Of a stretch of 10,990 nucleotides of DNA, positions 1 to 8,300 are shown in pieces. Location: the NCBI GenBank assembly GCA_036940085.1, contig JALLBK010000829.1, positions 1 through 10,990 on the forward strand, written 5' to 3'. Made by a program: the position numbers and the translations under genes. Positions within the stretch are counted from its first letter, which is position 1. Every line of letters starts with the position of its first letter. This stretch comes from Discostella pseudostelligera (Eukaryota > Bacillariophyta > Thalassiosirophyceae > Thalassiosirales > Thalassiosiraceae). Under the pieces are notes generated by a model. The model made no database searches and had not been told where the DNA came from. It saw only the letters and a list, made by a program, of their open reading frames with translations.

Positions 1-672
1 ATTGACGAAGTGGATAGTCTTTGCGGCATTCGAAGTGAAGGAGAGAGTGACTCGGCACGTAGAATAAAAACGGAATTCCTCGTCCAAATGGATGGAGTTG
101 GGAAGAAAGAGGGGGATGTTTTGGTATTGGGTGCCACGAACGTTCCTTGGGAGTTAGATGCGGCTATTCGCCGACGGTTTGAGAAACGAGTTTACATTCC
201 ACTGCCAGAACGAGAGGCGCGTGCAGCCATGGTGAAGCTTCATTTGGGAGATACTCCGCATAATTTGACTGAGAGTGATTTTGATAAATTGGGACAATTG
301 ACGGAAGGATCATCGGGGTCAGATATAAAGGTGTTAGTGAAAGAGGCGTTAATGGAGCCATTGCGACGTTGTCAGCAAGCACGACAATTCGTACCCAAGG
401 GCGAATATCTAGTTCCGTGCGAGGAGTATCCCAATTGTCCATACTGTCCGCCAAAGTTATCCGACGATGCGCCGAATAAGTATTATGATTGTAGACGATG
501 TGGAGCAAAACGGATGCAATTGTGGGATGTGCCGCCTGCAAAGTTATTGCCACCGGATGTGAGTGTGAAAGATTTTGAGAGAGTACTACGACATTCCAAT
601 GCCACTGTGTCGGAAGAGGAATTGAAGAAATATTCCGATTGGACAAAACAATTTGGACAAGAGGGTGCATAG
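1..672 (+). CDS. VPS4: Vacuolar protein sorting-associated protein 4 (AAA ATPase), 3' part of the gene
   Basis: The last 223 residues of an ESCRT-III-disassembling AAA ATPase; the 5' part lies left of the window. The frame opens inside Walker B (IDEVDS, catalytic D2-E3 of the fragment). Sensor 1 follows (GATN, N47), then the arginine-finger run RRRF (57-60) and the VPS4-typical GSSGSDIKVLVKEALMEP segment (103-120). The beta domain spans about 121-185, and the C-terminal helix ends in FGQEGA, close to the FGQEG end of animal VPS4. In the family, the hexamer uses ATP hydrolysis to pull ESCRT-III subunits off endosomal and other membranes, with the beta domain binding the cofactor Vta1/LIP5. Unusual here is a cysteine set in the beta domain (C146-x2-C149, C164-x2-C167, plus C140) that looks like a zinc ribbon. 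No intron is visible. The family call is firm; VPS4 is preferred over katanin or spastin because of the beta domain and the C-terminus. Confidence 0.95.
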   Translation: MDEVDSLCGIRSEGESDSARRIKTEFLVQMDGVGKKEGDVLVLGATNVPWELDAAIRRRFEKRVYIPLPEREARAAMVKLHLGDTPHNLTESDFDKLGQLTEGSSGSDIKVLVKEALMEPLRRCQQARQFVPKGEYLVPCEEYPNCPYCPPKLSDDAPNKYYDCRRCGAKRMQLWDVPPAKLLPPDVSVKDFERVLRHSNATVSEEELKKYSDWTKQFGQEGA

Positions 673-915
673 ATGATTCGATGTGTCAATGCAGTGTGCG
701 GTCTGTCGTAGTGGTGTCAGCAAGAGTAGAGTAGACAAAGGCATCTGACACCTACATAGTATGCTAATTATTTGTACCGATGATGTGAGTCTATGCAATC
801 ATGTTGGATGTACGACATAGCGGCGAGATCGTTTCTCTTTAGCGCCGCATTGTGCAATTATATGTGATTAATTATAAAATATATGTGCTAGCACATCAAA
901 TTTATGTTTCAGTTA
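673..915. other. Convergent intergenic region between VPS4 and the VOC gene
   Basis: These 243 bp separate two genes that face each other, so the stretch must hold both 3' UTRs. I see no canonical AATAAA on the plus strand. The AT-rich run around 866-885 (attaattataaaatatat) is the best candidate for polyadenylation-type signals. An 8-bp inverted repeat lies at 713-752. No RNA gene or coding frame is evident. Confidence 0.6.
713..752 (+). repeat. Inverted repeat (candidate hairpin) in the VPS4 3' UTR
   Basis: GGTGTCAG at 713-720 is exactly complementary to CTGACACC at 745-752, leaving a 24-nt loop. The outer bases GTA/TAC could extend the stem past a 2-nt bulge. It lies 41 nt after the VPS4 stop codon, so it would be transcribed in the 3' UTR. 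An 8-bp match at this distance can arise by chance; no function is claimed. Confidence 0.35.
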
Positions 916-2202
916 CTAATTCGGGAAGTATGGCGGTACCTTCATGTACTGGCCATGCAGCATAGACCTTGTTTCATGCTCAAGCTCCAATATCTTCTCT
1001 CCAGTTCTTAAATCTATAATATCCTTGAAACGAAATGTCCGCGAAGCTGCAGCCTCGGGCAATGTATCACAACTATCAAGGTGCGTAAACCGAGGATTCG
1101 TCCAGATCAGACTTCTTTCATGCAAGGTATTGTAGGATCGTTGAAAATTTGGAATATAGATGCAAATGTGCACACCTTCCATTAATTTCATGCATTCCCT
1201 TGTCAGGTTCTTTTGTTCTGCAAACACCATGTGCACCCCAGGCCCAACAGATACGATTGCCACTTGCATTTCGTTAGCATCATTGCTGCTTGGATCCTCT
1301 TCTGTGGTTGTTCTCCGAGTTACTTGACAACCAAGCAATGTCTCATAAAACTCGGCAATAGCGTCAATTGTTCCAACCGCACATGCTATTTCAACAAACC
1401 GTATTCCTGGATTACCGCGCACGGCCATACGATGTGGTCCATAAACTCCACCCTCCTCATGCTGCACTACCATTTTTTGTTGACTTGAACCAGCACCCTT
1501 CGACGATGATGGACAATACTCCTCATCAATCAATACATCATAGAGATGAATAACATTTCCCCAAGGACATGTGGCAGTCATTGTATTAGTATCCTCTTCC
1601 ACGACAGAAAATAATGTACCTCTCAATTCCGACTGTGCTCGATCTAACCGTTCTCGAATGCGAGATAAACTTGGGACACATAATCCAATACTCCCCGTAA
1701 CTCTCTGCGGCCAATCTTGCTGTTCCACATTATTTTTTTCGACTGCAGCTAGATGAAACTGTTGTTGTCCTAAATTGAAATGATTCGATTTGGGATTGGC
1801 TTCTCGTTCAGATGTCATACCGAGAAAATCTATATAAAATTTAGTTGCCGTACTCATGTCGCCAACGACGAGATTGACATGTTCTAACCATACTATACCC
1901 CCGAGATCTAATGTATGAGTGTGTATGTTTTGGATAGAGGCTTTTTGGACTAATTTGCGCAGGACTCGTGGGCCAAGTGTGTTGGTGGAGGAGATGGCGG
2001 CGGCGACGGCGGTATTGGTAATGGAATCGTCAGCGGAGGCGGCTACCATGTTCATGGTCGTCGATACCACCGCTATCGACGATGATGGAAGAACGGCAAA
2101 AGATACCGCTATGGGGAGACACGCTAACAATGCAAGGATAATAATTGCTGGCGCATGTCGATCTAGTGTCGTTGCATGAGCATAAGATATTATGGCCACC
2201 AT
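916..2202 (-). CDS. Two-domain VOC (glyoxalase/dioxygenase-fold) protein with plastid-type presequence
   Basis: A single-exon gene for 428 residues, stop TAG at 916-918. The start sits in a favourable context (caccATGG). Residues 19-34 are a hydrophobic signal-peptide core ending in A-V-S, followed by F35 and a Ser/Ala/Thr-rich stretch to about 75. This resembles the bipartite plastid presequence of diatoms, where cleavage precedes Phe (consensus ASA|FAP), so plastid stroma is the likely destination. Two VOC modules follow: about 104-224 (WLEHVNLVVGDMSTATKFY, ending WGNVIHLYD) and about 267-411 (IRFVEIACAV, then LLGCQV, ending GEKILELEHE). Candidate metal ligands are H108, H150 and H219 in module 1, and E271, H345 and E406 or E408 in module 2. 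VOC proteins include glyoxalase I, extradiol dioxygenases and binding proteins; the substrate here cannot be read from the sequence. Fold and presequence are seen; location is inferred. Confidence 0.85.
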   Translation of the reverse strand: MVAIISYAHATTLDRHAPAIIILALLACLPIAVSFAVLPSSSIAVVSTTMNMVAASADDSITNTAVAAAISSTNTLGPRVLRKLVQKASIQNIHTHTLDLGGIVWLEHVNLVVGDMSTATKFYIDFLGMTSEREANPKSNHFNLGQQQFHLAAVEKNNVEQQDWPQRVTGSIGLCVPSLSRIRERLDRAQSELRGTLFSVVEEDTNTMTATCPWGNVIHLYDVLIDEEYCPSSSKGAGSSQQKMVVQHEEGGVYGPHRMAVRGNPGIRFVEIACAVGTIDAIAEFYETLLGCQVTRRTTTEEDPSSNDANEMQVAIVSVGPGVHMVFAEQKNLTRECMKLMEGVHICIYIPNFQRSYNTLHERSLIWTNPRFTHLDSCDTLPEAAASRTFRFKDIIDLRTGEKILELEHETRSMLHGQYMKVPPYFPN

Positions 2203-2288
2203 GGTGTTGGTGTTTTTGATTGTTGGGTGTCAGTTGGGTTGCTTGGACGACGGACGACGGACGAGGAGAGATGAAAGGTGGCAGGAAG

Positions 2289-2302
2289 CGATTGGCGGGA
2301 AG
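2289..2302 (+). promoter_or_regulatory. E2F-like motif next to the VOC start (copy 1 of CGATTGGCGGGAA)
   Basis: CGATTGGCGGGAAG matches the conserved E2F/DP core (TTGGCGGGAA) used by animals and plants in S-phase genes. On the minus strand the same bases read CCGCCAATCG, which also contains a CCAAT core. It lies about 90 bp upstream of the VOC start codon. Its first 13 bases recur exactly at 2486-2498. Motif presence is seen; binding is inferred. Confidence 0.5.
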
Positions 2303-2459
2303 CAGACTAACGCGATGAATGCAATTCCACAGAGGAACCAATACTAGAAATAGTGGTTTCTCGAATTTAAATTTTTGAATATTTTAAAATGTGCGTCATA
2401 TCCTCGACGCCGGAGTTTGTATGTACTCTGAATTAACGTAAGAACCGATACATGAAATA

Positions 2460-2524
2460 GCGGGAAAATGACTGACGTATGTGTCCGATTGGCGGGAAAG
2501 TACCCGCACAAATCTCCCGCCAAA
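2460..2524. promoter_or_regulatory. Cluster of three E2F-like motifs with an inverted pair
   Basis: Three motifs lie within 65 bp: GCGGGAAAA at 2460-2468, ATTGGCGGGAAA at 2488-2499, and TCTCCCGCCAAA at 2513-2524, whose complement is TTTGGCGGGAGA. The last two form an exact 9-bp inverted repeat (TTGGCGGGA at 2489-2497 and TCCCGCCAA at 2515-2523) with a 17-nt spacer. A TGACGTA bZIP-like core (2473-2479) sits between the first two. The cluster is 66-130 bp upstream of the candidate FIS1 splice donor and about 260-320 bp from the VOC start, so either gene could be the target. Confidence 0.5.
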
Positions 2525-2589
2525 TCTCGCAAGCAAGATCTCGCAATTGAGAGACCGGTCAAACAAAGCCGCTTATTCATTCATTGCAG

Positions 2590-2881
2590 GTAAGGGCATA
2601 CGAGAGTTTACTCTGGGGTGCGGTTGGTAGGCGCTGGCTGCTGTTCATCCGGGTGGCAACATAAAATTTCAAGAGGTGGCAATGACCAACGACAATGACG
2701 ACGACGCTCGGCCTTCGCCAAAGCATCGGGTGGAAAACGTGCTATTAACTTACATGTTCTCCCTCGAGAGTTAGTTTACTCACATACTTTTCAATGTATC
2801 ATTCTCTTCTCTGTCTCACTGAAACGGAATCGACAATTTGTCAAATGTGCGTTGCTGAAAGTAAATCAACCTCGAGAGCAG
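2590..2881 (+). other. Candidate intron just upstream of the FIS1 start codon
   Basis: A strong donor-like sequence (GCAG|GTAAGG, intron from 2590) and a CAG ending at 2881, one base before the FIS1 ATG, would bound a 292-nt intron. It is longer than the URB1 introns (71-100 nt) and lacks a clear pyrimidine tract before the acceptor (ctcgagagcag), so the call is tentative. If it is spliced, an upstream ATG at 2468 becomes continuous and in frame with FIS1 and would add 41 residues. Otherwise the intron lies in the 5' UTR. Confidence 0.35.
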
Positions 2882-2882
2882 A

Positions 2883-3368
2883 ATGAGAACATCCAAACAA
2901 TTACAGAAAGAAAAAAGGCAGCAGCTCGATGAGAAGCTAGCATTACAACACCCAAGCAACTCATTACTCGACGAACTATCCTCCAAATATACCGCCGATC
3001 CTACCCCCGATAACTCGTTTCAATACGCCTTCTCACTATGCAAATCCACCGACCCCAATGAGTTAAAATATTCAATTTCCATACTAGATTCACTCATGAA
3101 GAATGGATATGAACATGAAGTGGATTGCATGTATGGATCTGCCGTGGCACATTATCTTCTTGGAGAGTATGACACTTGTCGATCAATCTGTGAGGCGATA
3201 TTGCGCACTCGGCCAGAAAATGACGCCGCGGCTGAGTTGCATTCTGCTGCAATTTCTTGCAAGGATGAGGCGGATGAGAAGAAGGCACGTAATATTGCAG
3301 TGGGAGGGACAGTGGCGATTGCTGCCGTGGGATTGGCCTTGTTGCTTGGGGGGAAGAGAAAGCACTAA
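2883..3368 (+). CDS. FIS1: Mitochondrial fission 1 protein
   Basis: A 161-residue protein, the usual length for Fis1 (about 150-170), stop TAA. An N-terminal charged helix (1-20) is followed by a TPR-like helical bundle. The most typical part is [20 protein letters not shown] (80-99) continuing to ILRTRPEND (106-114), which corresponds to the second TPR of Fis1 (AVGNYRLKEY and LLQTEPQNNQ in the animal protein). A single membrane helix at about 138-157 and a short basic end (KRKH) make it a tail-anchored protein. In the family, Fis1 sits in the outer mitochondrial and peroxisomal membranes with its TPR domain in the cytosol and helps recruit dynamin-type fission GTPases. The start at 2883 fits family length; an N-terminal extension by upstream splicing is possible. 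Its neighbours are functionally unrelated. Confidence 0.9.
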   Translation: MRTSKQLQKEKRQQLDEKLALQHPSNSLLDELSSKYTADPTPDNSFQYAFSLCKSTDPNELKYSISILDSLMKNGYEHEVDCMYGSAVAHYLLGEYDTCRSICEAILRTRPENDAAAELHSAAISCKDEADEKKARNIAVGGTVAIAAVGLALLLGGKRKH

Positions 3369-3521
3369 TTTGCATTGTGTAATCGCGGGTTCATCACCAA
3401 TACATTTGTTTGGCTGGGGTCATATTGTCAGAGGTAATTTTTCGTAGTTTAGTCCAGACTCTATGAACGATTATTTCATCTACTAGCGTGATAACATCAT
3501 GACATCTTCGTTTCAGATCAA
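3369..3521. other. Convergent 3' intergenic region between FIS1 and URB1
   Basis: These 153 bp separate the FIS1 stop from the URB1 stop (TGA, 3522-3524, minus strand). The two 3' UTRs must abut or overlap here. No canonical AATAAA is visible on either strand, and there is no coding frame or RNA gene. Confidence 0.5.
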
Positions 3522-5396
3522 TCAATTTGCAATATATGGGAGAAACAAGCTCCACACGTCGATGCATCCAGCCATAACAGAAAGATGCCTACTGTTCACA
3601 ATCAGCGTTATTAGGTCGGCATCCTTCTGAAGACATGGATTGAGTGTCACCAATTCGTGGACTCTCTTCATGCACAGTACAACAGTGTCTGATGATATCT
3701 GGCTTTTCATCTCCGACATGAAACTCAATGCCAAACAGCAGAACAGTTTTGCCGATGAATCATCATGTTCGTCAAATATTACAGGTAGATCGCATAAGGA
3801 CGCCAGTACCTTTTCGAACGATTTCCCAAGGCACACACACTTCTTCAGCAGCGACGATTGGTCTCTGATGGACGTTAATCGATGAAATGAGCCTGAATCA
3901 CGAGACTGGTTATCTGCCAAGTATATTGACCAAAGTGCGTTATAAGTGTTTTCGAGCAAGGCATTGATCGATTCCTTTTCAGCTGAGTCGATTCCAGCTA
4001 GGCACAGTCTTATGACAACGTGTGCCAGGGGTCCTTTTTCGTAGAATGTAAATTTAGTACCTTCCCTCTCGGCACCACTCTCGTGTCCGTAACATCTGTA
4101 GGAGTCGACAGCAGTTGTTATGAGGTTGAGAAATTTGCATTTCAGTGCACCATCTGGAAAGACGCGTGGAATATGGCGCCAGCTTAGTATCCCATGCAAC
4201 CATGACAGGATACCCTGCCTTTTGATGAGATGATCTGAAGCATACTTGCCTCCGGCATGGAGAAAAGTTTTTAGCACATCAACTGTGAGGTATAGCTCAG
4301 TTCTGCTGTCGGGGTCGTCAAGCATGCAGTCGAACGAACTCATGATTAGTTCAGGCACATGATGCTGGGAGATGATTCTGTAGCAATATTCATCGACAAC
4401 GCTATCTTTCAACATATGCAGAGCCCAGTTCCGCTCGATTCTGGAACGAGTGATGTCATCCGACGATGAGCAATAAAGTGATAGAAATGCAGGAACGCCA
4501 AAGCAATCTTGAAATGCACCATGGTAGTCCGTCAATCGCAAAAAGTAACGGTTCATTTGTCCATACATGTCATCGTCGGGCTTTGAAAGAAGAAGCAGTG
4601 CGTTCGCAAGGAATATGGCTGACACTGCGGGAAGCATGGGTACTTTGTATTTGTGGACGTCAGTAGCCGACGCACCTAGAAGATCGCCACCCTCATGCGC
4701 ATCTTTCTTATGTATTTGAATAGACCGGCGCACTGTCAAACCTCTCTGAATTGATGTCATTATCATCTCCTGCTGAGGTCTTTCACGCCAATATTTGGTC
4801 TCATGCGCTTCATCCATTTGAAGTGCCTTCAAAAACAATCCACATATTGCGATTGCCACTCTCCGTATGGAAGGGCATCGCGATGAAAGAGACGCAATTG
4901 CAAGCGCAATGCCACCCCTATCAGCAACTCTACGACATATGTATGATAAAGCTCGGTGTTCTGATATCGTATCCTCGTCTCTGTTCAGGACTTTGTCATT
5001 TGATCTGCCTTCATCATCAGTTTCGACGTATTTGTTGCTTTTTCCTTTTTTCTGAGGTAGCTGATCGTCTAATGTTGCGAGGATTAATGGAAGCACAAAT
5101 CCAGGACTATATCGTATGTCTTCACCAGTCCCATTCCGTGTGAAACACCCACTTTCCCTAGAACAACCAGCATCATAACCTTTCCTTTGAGAAGTTACAC
5201 TCGAGTCGTCTGAGAAGGTATATTCTACATCGTTGATACGTTGAGGCTCCAGCGCGTCTTCGACTGGAAAATTGCTTAATGTAAGCCTGATCCGATCGAA
5301 TTCTATAGCATCGACAAACCATTCCCAATTCTCATCGACATCAGCACCATTTATTTTTGTAGCAACGTTTCCCCAACGAAGATCGCTCAGGAGTAT
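3522..5396 (-). other. URB1: URB1 exon 5, carrying the conserved C-terminal (NopRA1-type) domain
   Basis: 624 codons plus TGA. Early on is RIRLTLSNFPV (about 1717-1727), a segment typical of URB1. The domain at about 1828-2085 contains RGGIALAIASLSS, then YWRERPQ, then VPMLPAVSAIFLANA, LLLLSKPDDDMYGQMNRYFL, GVPAFLSLYCSS, ERNWALHMLKD and HLIKRQGILSWL. This order (rich-in-Ala helix, ERPQ, PxxxAIFLA, a KPxxxMYxxxNRFL-like block, then a WxLxxLxD-like helix) is the URB1 family signature and is the main basis for the name. Confidence 0.88.
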
Positions 5397-8300
5397 CTGC
5401 AAGAGAAAAATGTAAGGGATATTTATCACCTTCATGGATAGGCATTGGAAAGCTACAGGTTGGGCTTACCTCATCTTGACAGCAGCCTTTTTGCTCATAC
5501 AGAAACATCAATCGTCTTAGCATCGCATCGGTATAATCAGTGCTGGCATTATAGACTGAAAGAATCACCGTCCAAGTGTCGATCTCTACTTTCACGTGGC
5601 TTGCATCAAGGGACACAGTGCATAAAAGGAGCCGAATGAGCTCTATCTGCCTAGAGAGTCCGTTACAATTTTCAGGCTGAATTGTTGCCGATATCCCAGA
5701 GTCCTCTTTAACTATACATTTCCTCTGCGATATACAATGATGAAATGATGAATGCGAGATGGCCATTGCATGTACCTTCGACGGGGTCAATCGCCCTAAT
5801 ACAATTTGGGATTTTGATGGCGGACCTTGCACCTTACTCATGAGCAGGCGTATCACCTTGAGACACCCTCCAAGTATCGAAATCGTCATTTCGTCGTGCT
5901 GCTCCATCATTCCATATTTGAGGCATGAAACGATGCAGTTGTCTATTATTTGTGATGACATATCAACAGTATTCTCGTCAAACGTTTCAGCCACGGCGAT
6001 AGATGTCGAGAGTAAACCAACTAATGAATCGACAGCAAAAGAAGCAGCCCTTTCTTTTGTTCGAAGCATTGCCTTAATGTATTTCGGAAGTAACCGACAA
6101 CTTCGCAGAAAAACCTTTGTTGACAGAAGTGATCCATCTTGCCCGGGAGTCTCCAGAGAAATCGCCAGATTCATTATTCCATCGTCGTCCACTGACAAAC
6201 CTCCGGAGTCGTCAAACATGCTGAGTATGCTTTGCTGCATCTCAGGAATTACGTTATTGGAACGCAATGCTTCAAGCGTGGCAAGTATTTCGGTGGTGGT
6301 CAACTGAGTATCTTTCTGATCCTTCCAAATTTATGGAAAAAGGAGAGTTAAAACGAATTATTCAAGTAAGCCAGTCTTCATTCAGCAGTTTGCGTTCACT
6401 TACTTTGTTGCATAGTAGAGCTAAGAACCTCCTGCTAATGTTCGATGAAAAATCCCCGAACGATGCGTCAGCAATGATTGATTTCGCATTCTGCTTCTTT
6501 GTCTGTGACACAAACGTTGCTGCAATTGTATCCAATCTTCCTCTTTCCCATAATGTTGCCGTTCTGTCATCTGAATCAACACTAGTGAACAGATTGAGAA
6601 GGCACGCGAATTGAGAGCAATCGTATCCTAGTACCGATTGGAAGAGGGAGCATCTATGTTCAAAGTTCACTTCGCCCTTTTCCAGTCGAACATTCAGCCA
6701 TCTGTCGGCAAACTCTGACGGAGATAAGCTGCATATTCGTTGATAAATAGCCCAGGCTCCTTGCCCGTCGTCTGCCGTGAACAACGCCGAAAGGATACGC
6801 TCCAGCTGGATGCTAAATTCAATAGTCATCTTGCTAGAGAGATTGCTTGCCACAGCTGACCAAAGGTCAAACATTGTGGTCGGTGAGAATCCAACGAACT
6901 TTTCATTGGTAATGAGGGCATGCAGCAAAACAACCAGGAAATGTTTCAACCCCAAGGTCCGTTCATCCTTCGATTGGAAGGCGTGACAGCAATGCAAGAT
7001 AAGATCAGATACAAATGTGCCATCGCGACGAGTAGAGACTAACGAGCATCGCAGGAGCTCTGATGTCACTTCCAAAGCGATAGATGATGGATTCGACGAC
7101 CCACCGCAATTCAATAAATATTCTTTCTCGGAACTGAACTCTTTCGACATCAAAGCGGAATGCATTAAAGCCATGTAACTTTCCGAATCGGATGTTCTAC
7201 GCTTATTAACATTCAACATTTCCCCAAATCTTGAATTAACAGAAGACATGCTATTTCCTGACTAAACCCACAAGAAAAATAAGCATATGAGACAAATCAA
7301 ACTCATGGAAATAATAGTAAAACACATCTCACCTCAAGGAAGCCAATAATGATTCTGCGGATACGGATGCTTAATTGTTCTCTCTGCCCATTTGAGTACT
7401 TCATCATGCTCAGATAAAGCCGTATGGTTGTGGAATCAGCACTCCTGTCGAGGAGCGCAAGTTTTGAAACCAACCCACTCCGTTCCGGATGGAAAGTATC
7501 TAATGAGAGCGCTTCACAGCGTGCATTCATCTTCGTTTCATGGTCCAAGATGTGCTTCGCACATCGATACAGACTAGCGACTCGCGTATCTCCAAGAATT
7601 CGTGCGGAGGTACAAAAGACAATGATTGCAGCGAGCGGTCTCGGATCAGCCTGGAAGAGTAGCATTCTGGTGGCAACTTGAATCGATAAATCGGACAATT
7701 TCCTCGACGACGAAGAGTCCCCATCGCAAACCAGTCTACTGATTGACGATATCAGATATGAAGAGACTTTCAAGGATGGCATTCCAAGCCCTGCGAAAGT
7801 CTTTGACCATGCNGATTGACGATATCAGATATGAAGAGACTTTCAAGGATGGCATTCCAAGCCCTGCGAAAGTCTTTGACCATGCCTGAGATACCATGAT
7901 CTTCTGTTGTACTCGTTGGTGCTTCGATTCTTCTACCTTACTCACAAGTTCTTGAATGATATCCTCACTGATACCGTCGATCCATACTGAAGTTTCATAC
8001 TTCATGCACTCTCTGCTCTCGGAGTTGCCTAAAGTTGTTTCTGACCCACTGAATGAGAAGAACAGATCACGCTCCATCAGCACCAATGCCAAGTTTCGTG
8101 CGTTTGTGTATACCTCAGGGATTGTTGTGGAGATTAGTATTGAAATCACATTTGGTAGCAGTTTGGTAGAGTATGTAACCTGGCTTCGGCATGACAACAA
8201 ATACAAGCAATTCAAGATGCGCTGTTGAAGGAGTGGTTCTGCATTGGAAAACACCCGACCATTCATCTTTTGTTCGTCACTTTCATTCGGTACCAGTTTC

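Larger units (their letters stand above)
2203..2882. promoter_or_regulatory. Divergent promoter region of the VOC and FIS1 genes
   Basis: This 680-bp region lies between two divergent start codons and must contain both promoters and 5' UTRs. It has four E2F-like motifs (2291-2302, 2460-2468, 2488-2499, 2513-2524), a bZIP/CRE-like TGACGTA at 2473-2479, an AT-rich patch at 2364-2390, a 3 x 7-bp GGACGAC microrepeat at 2245-2265, and a possible FIS1 5' intron from 2590. A 78-codon minus-strand frame at 2344-2580 has no recognisable features and is not called as a gene. Confidence 0.6.

Noticed and set aside
164..670. 168-codon minus-strand open frame opposite VPS4
   Set aside because: It lies wholly antisense to a well-conserved AAA ATPase and shows no recognisable domain; it is a shadow of the VPS4 codon pattern.
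2245..2265. Tandem 7-bp repeat (GGACGAC, three units, last one imperfect)
   Set aside because: Three short units are common in promoters and low-complexity DNA; no link to a mobile element or known regulatory element.
2344..2580. 78-codon minus-strand open frame in the intergenic region
   Set aside because: No domain, signal peptide or homologue recognised. It overlaps the E2F-like cluster and the promoter space, and its length is within chance expectation.
3103..3447. 114-codon plus-strand frame overlapping FIS1
   Set aside because: Out-of-frame shadow of FIS1; FIS1 has clear TPR and tail-anchor features in its own frame.
4751..5143. 130-codon plus-strand open frame opposite URB1 exon 5
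   Set aside because: Antisense to the most conserved part of URB1, which explains the openness.
5759..6307. 182-codon plus-strand open frame opposite URB1 exon 4
   Set aside because: Antisense to a phase-consistent exon, no family resemblance, and part of it covers the intron boundary; treated as chance.
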